This document shows, in pieces, positions 5,798 through 10,758 of a stretch of 10,758 nt of DNA. Position numbers and translations under genes: made by a program. The DNA is taken from positions 1 to 10,758 of the forward strand of contig QMNJ01000041.1 in assembly GCA_003647715.1 (NCBI GenBank), written 5' to 3'. This DNA is from Candidatus Coatesiibacteriota bacterium (GTDB lineage Bacteria; RBG-13-66-14; B26-G2). A model generated the notes under the pieces. It made no database searches and had not been told where the DNA came from. It worked only from the letters and a program-made list of their open reading frames with translations. Positions within the stretch are counted from its first letter, which is position 1, and the number at the start of each line of letters is the position of its first letter.

Positions 5798-8224
5798 TTA
5801 GACCCTCTGAAAAGTGGGCAAACCATCCCTTATGAACACTTTTATATTGTCCCCCTCCTTGAATTCACCTTTTATCAGCAAATTCGCCAGTGGTTGTGAT
5901 ATATACCTATCTACTGTTCTCTTCAGTGGTCTTGCACCATAGGTTGGGTCATAGCCCTCCTTTACCAGGAAGTCCTTTACATCATCGGTAACATTAACAC
6001 TAATCTTTCTATCTGAAAGCCGTTCCTCAATCTCATTGAGAAATAAATTCACTATCTCTCTTATGTGTTCAGTCCTCAAAGCTGTGAAGACGATGATATC
6101 ATCTATTCTGTTTAGGAACTCCGGTCTAAAACGCTTTTCTACTTCATCCATGACCTCCTGTTTCATCTGGTTGTATATGGCATCGTTTTCGGCAAAGTCG
6201 GGTCTCTCACTTATCTTCTTTATCTTCTCTGCACCGATGTTAGAGGTCATGATGATGATTGTGTTTCTGAAGTCAACGGTTCTACCTTGGCTGTCAGTAA
6301 GATGACCCTCGTCAAGCACCTGAAGCAGTAGATTGAATACATCGTTGTGCGCCTTCTCTATCTCATCAAGCAATATTACCGAATATGGTTTTCTTCTCAC
6401 CGCCTCTGTTAACTGACCCCCCTCTTCATAGCCAACATATCCAGGTGGTGCACCTATCAGGCGTGAAATGGAGAACCGCTCCATATACTCGCTCATATCT
6501 ATGCGGACAATAGCATCCTCGCTCCCGAATAGGAACTGTGCCAGTGTTCTTGCGAGTTGCGTCTTGCCCACACCGGTTGGACCGAGAAAGATGAACGAGG
6601 AGATTGGGCGGTTGGGGTCAGATAAGCCCGCTCTTGAGTTCCTTACTGCCTGGCTCACTGCCTTAACCGCCTCTTCCTGGTTTATCACCCGTTTGTGTAT
6701 AAACTCCTCCATTCTTAAAAGTTTGTCTGCCTCTTCTTCCGTAAGTTCGCTCACAGGGATACCTGTCCACTTTGATATGACCTTCGCAACCGCTTCTGGA
6801 TTGACTACTGACTTTGCCTGTGCCTCACTCTTCTTCTTTTCCCACTCTTTCTTTATCTCATCCAGTTTTGCAGAGAGTTCCAAATCCCTCACATGAAGTT
6901 TCTGGGCTGTCTCAAAGTCCTGCTTTGCTATCGCCTCTTCCTTCTCAACCCTGAGTTGTGCTATCTCCTCCTCCATGTTTCTCAAATCTGGGGGAATAAT
7001 AAGATTGGAGAGACGAACCATCGCAGATGCTTCGTCAATTGTGTCAATTGCCTTGTCAGGGAGGAAGCGTCCTGATATATATCTGGCAGAAAGCCGAGCC
7101 GCCGCCTCTATCGCCTCGTCAGAGATGGTAACCTGGTGATGCTCCTCATACTTTGGTCTTAATCCCTTCAATATCTCTATGGTCTCCTCTACTGTTGGTT
7201 CATCAACAATGACTGGCTGAAATCTCCGCTCTAGAGCAGAATCTTTCTCAATGTATTTTCTGTATTCGTCAAGTGTGGTAGCACCAATGGTCTGAAAATC
7301 TCCTCTTGCGAGGGCAGGTTTCAGGATGTTGCCAGCATCTATTGCTCCCTCCGCCGCGCCTGCTCCTACAAGGGTGTGAACCTCGTCTATGAACAGTATT
7401 ACATTACCAACCTTTTTGACCTCTTGCACCAGGGTTTTCAATCGTTCTTCAAATTCACCTCTGAACTTCGTTCCCGCAACCATCCCCGCAAGGTCCAGAA
7501 TTACAATTCTCTTATCAGCGAGTATCTCGGGGACCTCCCTGGCCACTATCATCTGCGCAAGTCCCTCCACTATGGCTGTCTTACCGACACCCGGCTCACC
7601 TATCAATACAGGGTTGTTCTTCGTTCTACGGCATAGTATCTGGATAAGGCGTTCTATCTCATCTTCTCTGCCTATTACTGGGTCAAGTTCACCTTTCTTT
7701 GCCAGTTCGGTTAGGTCTCTTCCAAAGGTGTCAAGAGCAGGTGTCTCTGAATCAGGGCTTGCACCGAACCTGCCCACATCCTCAATGCCTGCTGACTTAA
7801 AGGTGAGAGAGCGAAGTTCTGAAATATTAACACCCAGGGATGTGAGAACCTTGACCGCTCCGCAGTCGGTTATATCTAATATGCCCGTCAAAAGATGAAC
7901 CTCGGTCACCAGACGTTCTCCCCGCATTCCTATCTCTTCTACTGCCCTCCTAATGGATGCTTTTGCCCTCGCTGAGAGGTCAATGTATCTACCAGATTTC
8001 TTACCTTCGTATTCCTTCAGGGTATATTCTTCCACTGCCGAGAGGAGGCGGTCAAATGATATACCGAGTTCATCAAGCGACTTTCTAACAGGCGACCTTA
8101 CATCCCTTGCAATACCGGCGAGAAGATGCTCGGTGCCTACATGAGGGGCATTGAACTTTACTGCTATTTCCTGGGCGAATCTTATTGCCTCCTGAACCTG
8201 TGGACTGAAATAATCCTCAACCAT
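5798..8224 (-). CDS. clpC: ATP-dependent Clp protease ATPase subunit, ClpC type
   Basis: ClpC is a hexameric AAA+ unfoldase that normally feeds proteins into the ClpP peptidase. The 808-residue protein has the family order: Clp N-domain (about 1-145, starting VEDYFSPQVQEAI), first AAA+ module with Walker A GEPGVGKT (209-216) and Walker B ILFIDE (276-281), a short middle domain with a UVR-like segment (about 416-450), and second AAA+ module with Walker A GPTGVGKT (548-555), Walker B VILLDE (616-621) and sensor-2 GARP (763-766). The short middle domain argues against ClpB, whose coiled-coil insert is far longer. The usual ClpP-docking tripeptide (VGF in B. subtilis ClpC) is not recognisable: the aligned loop reads KISERPDFAEN (670-680). 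No ctsR, mcsA or mcsB lies beside it. AAGGTGAT just upstream of the ATG is a good ribosome binding site. Confidence 0.93.
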   Translation of the reverse strand: MVEDYFSPQVQEAIRFAQEIAVKFNAPHVGTEHLLAGIARDVRSPVRKSLDELGISFDRLLSAVEEYTLKEYEGKKSGRYIDLSARAKASIRRAVEEIGMRGERLVTEVHLLTGILDITDCGAVKVLTSLGVNISELRSLTFKSAGIEDVGRFGASPDSETPALDTFGRDLTELAKKGELDPVIGREDEIERLIQILCRRTKNNPVLIGEPGVGKTAIVEGLAQMIVAREVPEILADKRIVILDLAGMVAGTKFRGEFEERLKTLVQEVKKVGNVILFIDEVHTLVGAGAAEGAIDAGNILKPALARGDFQTIGATTLDEYRKYIEKDSALERRFQPVIVDEPTVEETIEILKGLRPKYEEHHQVTISDEAIEAAARLSARYISGRFLPDKAIDTIDEASAMVRLSNLIIPPDLRNMEEEIAQLRVEKEEAIAKQDFETAQKLHVRDLELSAKLDEIKKEWEKKKSEAQAKSVVNPEAVAKVISKWTGIPVSELTEEEADKLLRMEEFIHKRVINQEEAVKAVSQAVRNSRAGLSDPNRPISSFIFLGPTGVGKTQLARTLAQFLFGSEDAIVRIDMSEYMERFSISRLIGAPPGYVGYEEGGQLTEAVRRKPYSVILLDEIEKAHNDVFNLLLQVLDEGHLTDSQGRTVDFRNTIIIMTSNIGAEKIKKISERPDFAENDAIYNQMKQEVMDEVEKRFRPEFLNRIDDIIVFTALRTEHIREIVNLFLNEIEERLSDRKISVNVTDDVKDFLVKEGYDPTYGARPLKRTVDRYISQPLANLLIKGEFKEGDNIKVFIRDGLPTFQRV

Positions 8225-8253
8225 CTAATCACCTTCTCTATGTTTATTAGTTT

Positions 8254-8275
8254 ACTATACTATACTATATACTAT
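8254..8275. repeat. ACTAT pentanucleotide tandem repeat in the clpC promoter
   Basis: Three perfect ACTAT copies (8254-8268) are followed by AT and a fourth ACTAT (8271-8275). On the minus strand this reads as repeated ATAGT and overlaps the predicted clpC -10 element and start region. Gain or loss of one 5-bp unit would shift or change the -10 region. Confidence 0.7.
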
Positions 8276-8290
8276 CAAATACATAGTCAA
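8262..8290 (-). promoter_or_regulatory. Predicted sigma-70 promoter for clpC
   Basis: On the minus strand, TTGACT (8290-8285) and TAGTAT (8267-8262) are 17 bp apart. Because the region is built of ATAGT repeats, other overlapping -10 hexamers such as TATAGT exist at 15 and 20 bp. The leader would be about 30 nt and contain AAGGTGAT. No CIRCE or obvious CtsR heptad repeat accompanies it. Confidence 0.5.
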
Positions 8291-8345
8291 AAATAGTGCC
8301 ACTTGTTGAATTTATTACAGTGCTGAGATGTTAAATTCTTATTTC

Positions 8346-8374
8346 TTGACAGGTCTATGATTTCCCTCTATAAT
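8346..8374 (+). promoter_or_regulatory. Perfect consensus sigma-70 promoter for the barrel protein and accA
   Basis: TTGACA (8346-8351) and TATAAT (8369-8374) match both consensus hexamers exactly, with the optimal 17-bp spacing. Transcription would start near 8381. The leader of about 20 nt consists largely of the ribosome binding site GGAGGGGAG (8388-8396), 7 nt from the ATG counting from GGAGG. This predicts strong constitutive expression of the gene at 8400 and, by read-through, accA. Confidence 0.8.
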
Positions 8375-8399
8375 CTTTATAAGTTATGGAGGGGAGAGT

Positions 8400-9200
8400 A
8401 TGAGGTATTTTGTAATAATATCGTTATTATTGTTTATCGTGTTTTCCCTCTTTGCACAGGAGAGGTATGTGCCCTATGGTGAAGAAAGAGTTATTGATTC
8501 ACCGACTGCCTGGACAAAGGGTAGAGGGGAGTATGAGATATACATAAGGTTTTTACCATTTATTATCGGTGGCGAACTTGGGTTGAGTGATTTTCTCACA
8601 CTCGGCATCTCCTATGGTGGGTCAAATGTCATTGGATATGGCTCACCTGACTGGAATCCAAGACCCGCCTTTCTGGTGAAGGCACAGTTGACGCAGGGTG
8701 GTGCGGTATTTCCGGCTATTGCCATCGGGTATGATGACCAGGGGTGGGGTCCCTACCACGACGAGATAAATCCCTATAAAAGAAAGAAAGACAATGTAGA
8801 AGAGCACTACAATAGGTATCAGTATAAGTCCAAGGGGATATTCTGTGTCTTCACACAGGAGTTCTCGTTTCTGGGGGTCGCCAGCGTTCACTTTGGAGTA
8901 AACTACGCGATAACTGAGCGAAGTGACGATAGAAGTATTAATGTTTATGCGGCGCTTGAAAAGTCCATAACACCTGACTTCTATGTGCTATGCGATTATG
9001 ACCCGGGCTGGAATGATAACAACGATTATGCTCTTGGCGGGAATAAGGGCTATCTTGACCTTGGAATAAGGTGGCGCATATCCAAGGAGTTCAACATTGA
9101 GGCGTATGCAATGAACTTGTTGCAGAACCAGAAGGAGAAACTCGGTGAAGAGGGTCGCTGGTATCGGGCGCTCTTTCTATCATACGAGACATATTTCTAA
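8400..9200 (+). CDS. Exported protein, probable outer-membrane beta-barrel, function unknown
   Basis: The 266-residue product begins with a clear signal peptide: MRY, a hydrophobic core at about 4-17 and a likely cut after LFA (17-19). The mature part has no long hydrophobic helix. It consists of alternating polar and hydrophobic stretches rich in Tyr, Gly and Trp, such as GEYEIYIRFLPF (43-54), FLTLGISYGG (65-74), ASVHFGVNYAI (161-171) and YLDLGIRWRI (218-227). These look like amphipathic beta-strands, and the chain ends in Phe (YETYF), as outer-membrane barrels do. The segment SPDWNPRPAFLVKAQL (82-97) followed by IAIGYDDQGWG resembles an uncharacterised family with YjbH-like character that I associate with FCB-type candidate phyla; this is from memory and unverified. 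It has a perfect promoter and a strong ribosome binding site. accA follows after 23 bp. Confidence 0.75.
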   Translation: MRYFVIISLLLFIVFSLFAQERYVPYGEERVIDSPTAWTKGRGEYEIYIRFLPFIIGGELGLSDFLTLGISYGGSNVIGYGSPDWNPRPAFLVKAQLTQGGAVFPAIAIGYDDQGWGPYHDEINPYKRKKDNVEEHYNRYQYKSKGIFCVFTQEFSFLGVASVHFGVNYAITERSDDRSINVYAALEKSITPDFYVLCDYDPGWNDNNDYALGGNKGYLDLGIRWRISKEFNIEAYAMNLLQNQKEKLGEEGRWYRALFLSYETYF

Positions 9201-9223
9201 TCTATTGACTTCTGGAGGTAGAT

Positions 9224-10243
9224 ATGGCGGACTATGGTTTTGGTGTTCTTGACTTTGAGAAACCCATATACGATATGGAGACGAAGATAAAAGAGCTTGA
9301 ACGGCTTCAGGGTGAGGAGGGTCTTGACCTCAAGGATGAGATTAAGGCGCTGAGGGCGAAGGCGAATAAACTGAGGGAGGAGATATTTGCGAATCTTGAT
9401 TCCTGGCAGAGAATACAACTTGCGAGGCACCCCAAGAGACCTTACACAACTGACTATGTAGAGAATATGCTTGACGACTTCATAGAGATACACGGTGACC
9501 GTCTGTTCAGGGATGACAAGGCAATTCTTGCCGGCTTTGGAGTCCTTGATGGTCAGACAGTATGCATCGTGGGACATAATAAGGGGCATACCACAAAGGA
9601 GAACCTTGAGAGGAACTTCGGCAGTCCGCACCCGGAGGGTTATAGAAAGGGCTTGAGAGTGATGCGTCTGGCGGATAAGTTCGGGGTTCCAATAATAACC
9701 TTTCTGGATAGTGCTGGTGCGTATCCAGGTATTGGAGCTGAGGAGAGGGGGCAGGCAGAGGCGATAGCAAAGAACATCCTTGAGATGTTCAAGTTGGGTG
9801 TTCCAATAATTGTGTGTGTTACGGGAGAGGGTGGAAGCGGTGGGGCTCTTGGCATAGGCGTGGGTGATGTGGTGTTGATGCAGGAGTATACCTATTACTC
9901 GGTGATATCGCCTGAGGGCTGTGCGGCGATACTATGGCGTGACAGGGCTGAGGCGCCGACATCTGCGAAGATATTGAGGATTACTGCACCTGACCTAATG
10001 AAGCTGGGCGTAATAGATGAGATTGTGTCTGAGCCAATTGGTGGTGCGCATAATGATTACAAGTTGGCAGCAGAGAATCTAAAAAAAGCGATAGTCAGGC
10101 ACTTAAAGCCACTCTTGAAGATGGGTAGGGATGAACTTATAAGGAAGAGGAGGGAGAAGTTTCGTAAGATGGGGTATTATGCGGAGTCAATTGAGGAATC
10201 AAAGCGCCTGCTGAAGGAGGGAATGGGGATATTTAAGAGTTAG
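9224..10243 (+). CDS. accA: Acetyl-CoA carboxylase carboxyltransferase subunit alpha
   Basis: AccA and AccD form the carboxyltransferase that moves the carboxyl group from carboxybiotin to acetyl-CoA, giving malonyl-CoA for fatty-acid synthesis in the cytoplasm. The 339 residues align along the whole E. coli AccA (319 aa): LDFEKPI (9-15), the WQRIQLARHPKRPYT motif (61-75), HGDRLFRDDKAI (90-101), GHNKGHTTKE (117-126), NFGSPHPEGYRK (131-142), DSAGAYPGIGAEERGQ (162-177), the glycine-rich oxyanion region GEGGSGGALGIGVGD (201-215) and YSVISPEGCAAILW (225-238). No key motif is missing; the C-terminal extension is basic and short. GGAGGT at 9214-9219 lies 4 nt before the ATG. It likely shares the promoter at 8346-8374 with the preceding barrel protein. 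accD and the biotin-carrier genes are not in the window. Confidence 0.97.
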   Translation: MADYGFGVLDFEKPIYDMETKIKELERLQGEEGLDLKDEIKALRAKANKLREEIFANLDSWQRIQLARHPKRPYTTDYVENMLDDFIEIHGDRLFRDDKAILAGFGVLDGQTVCIVGHNKGHTTKENLERNFGSPHPEGYRKGLRVMRLADKFGVPIITFLDSAGAYPGIGAEERGQAEAIAKNILEMFKLGVPIIVCVTGEGGSGGALGIGVGDVVLMQEYTYYSVISPEGCAAILWRDRAEAPTSAKILRITAPDLMKLGVIDEIVSEPIGGAHNDYKLAAENLKKAIVRHLKPLLKMGRDELIRKRREKFRKMGYYAESIEESKRLLKEGMGIFKS

Positions 10244-10250
10244 ATTTATA

Positions 10251-10298
10251 AGGTAGTTTAGTAGTTTTATTAAAGTACAGAAATGTCAGGTAGTTTAG
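10251..10298 (+). repeat. Short direct repeat AGGTAGTTTAG
   Basis: The 11-base sequence AGGTAGTTTAG occurs at 10251-10261 and again at 10288-10298, 37 bp apart, between the accA stop and the first codons of the ThaI-like remnant. It could be a small duplication left by the event that brought the foreign gene next to accA, or coincidence in AT-rich DNA. Confidence 0.3.
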
Positions 10299-10758
10299 AA
10301 GACATATTCAGAGATAATAAGTTGGTTTTAAGGATTAAGGATAGATTACCATATCTATTTCAGATAGCAGAGTTATAGAGTTCAAGAGCTGGAAAGATTG
10401 GTATGGAGGTTGGTTAAATAAGAGAGAAGATAATAATTGCTCTGTTAATAATAAATTTGGCGAGGATAATGTGGATACAGATATAAAGATAACAGAACCA
10501 GAAACTGATGTGAAATTGTTCGGGAATCCAATTTCTATTAAGACGATCACAGGAAAGGGATTGAGTGGAATCAAGATAATATGGACAGTTGATTCTGAAA
10601 AGGCAAGAAAATTTAGAGGTAGTTATTACCCCAGTTGTGACCTCTTGCTTATTAACATAAACTGGGGTGGGAAGGGAGGATTATATTTAATACCTCTATC
10701 AGTTCAGAGAGAGATATTTAAGAAATTAGGGAGAAATAAATACATTAAATTACCTAAA
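10283..10758 (+). pseudogene. ThaI-like type II restriction endonuclease, decayed, cut by window edge
   Basis: From ATG 10283 the reading gives MSGSLEDIFRD, then RIKDRLPYLFQIAEL, and stops at TAG (10376-10378). The same frame continues as SSRAGKIGMEVG, stops again at TAA (10415-10417), and continues as IREKIIIALL. Sense then moves to the next frame near 10445-10455, consistent with one base lost in the AATAATAAA stretch. From 10453 to the end the other frame is open for 102 codons: KFGEDNVDTDIKITEPETDVKL, SIKTITGKG, IIWTVD, PSCDLLLININ, WGGKGG and YIKLPK. Joined, these pieces resemble the ThaI family of restriction enzymes (recognition site CGCG in ThaI itself), recalled from memory. The stretch is clearly more AT-rich than its neighbours, suggesting transfer. 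No methyltransferase is visible; one could lie to the right. The start has no good ribosome binding site. Confidence 0.65.

Noticed and set aside
7389..7898. 169-codon open frame on the plus strand
   Set aside because: It lies wholly inside clpC on the opposite strand, with no family resemblance; clpC is certain.
5798..8224. Assignment of the ATPase as ClpB
   Set aside because: The middle domain is short and UVR-like, without the long ClpB coiled coil, and the N-domain is ClpC-like.
8281..8340. Possible CIRCE heat-shock operator upstream of clpC (AGTGCC...CAGTGCT)
   Set aside because: The AGTGC elements are direct rather than inverted and do not match TTAGCACTC-N9-GAGTGCTAA.
9197..9631. 144-codon open frame on the minus strand
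   Set aside because: It is antisense to the N-terminal half of accA and resembles no known protein.
10376..10417. Stop codon reassignment or recoding to read through the ThaI-like gene
   Set aside because: Two different stops (TAG and TAA) plus a frameshift occur in one gene, while TAA and TAG both terminate intact genes in the same window, so decay or sequence error is simpler.
10335..10574. 79-codon open frame on the minus strand
   Set aside because: It is antisense to the ThaI-like remnant, whose recognisable motifs are on the plus strand; the product is low in complexity.
1..10758. CRISPR arrays, insertion sequences or phage genes
   Set aside because: No spaced repeat array, transposase-like protein or terminal inverted repeats were seen on either strand.

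Overview
The window looks like the chromosome of an uncultured bacterium at roughly 40-45% G+C (estimated by eye). It has a bacterial six-domain ribosomal protein S1, S20, a ClpC-type ATPase, AccA, consensus-like sigma-70 promoters and exported proteins, including a probable outer-membrane beta-barrel, so the cell is probably diderm. The large secreted TPR protein, the small barrel-like protein and the AGG/AGA-rich arginine usage remind me of FCB-related candidate phyla such as WOR-3 or Cloacimonadota, perhaps thermophilic. That placement is inference only.

Layout. Positions 1-5339 carry a rightward block: rpsA (S1), a tRNA-Leu(CAG), a 798-residue exported TPR protein and an SppA-type signal peptide peptidase. 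A leftward block follows: clpC (8224 to 5798) and then rpsT (5663 to 5367), which has its own strong promoter. sppA and rpsT converge with 27 bp between stops, and the best terminator for the rightward block lies inside the antisense strand of rpsT. A 175-bp divergent promoter region (8225-8399) separates clpC from a rightward pair: a secreted, probably barrel-forming protein of unknown function and accA. After accA the sequence becomes AT-rich and contains the decayed start of a ThaI-like restriction endonuclease gene, with two in-frame stops and a frameshift, running off the right edge.

How the genes relate. Most are housekeeping: translation (S1, S20, tRNA-Leu), proteostasis (ClpC, SppA) and fatty-acid synthesis (AccA). 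The TPR protein next to SppA and the barrel protein next to AccA both point to envelope functions, but neither has an assignable biochemical role. I do not see a clear new multi-gene system. The points most worth checking are the ThaI-like remnant, the terminator inside rpsT, the unusual ClpP-contact loop of ClpC, and the 5-bp repeat overlapping the clpC -10 element.
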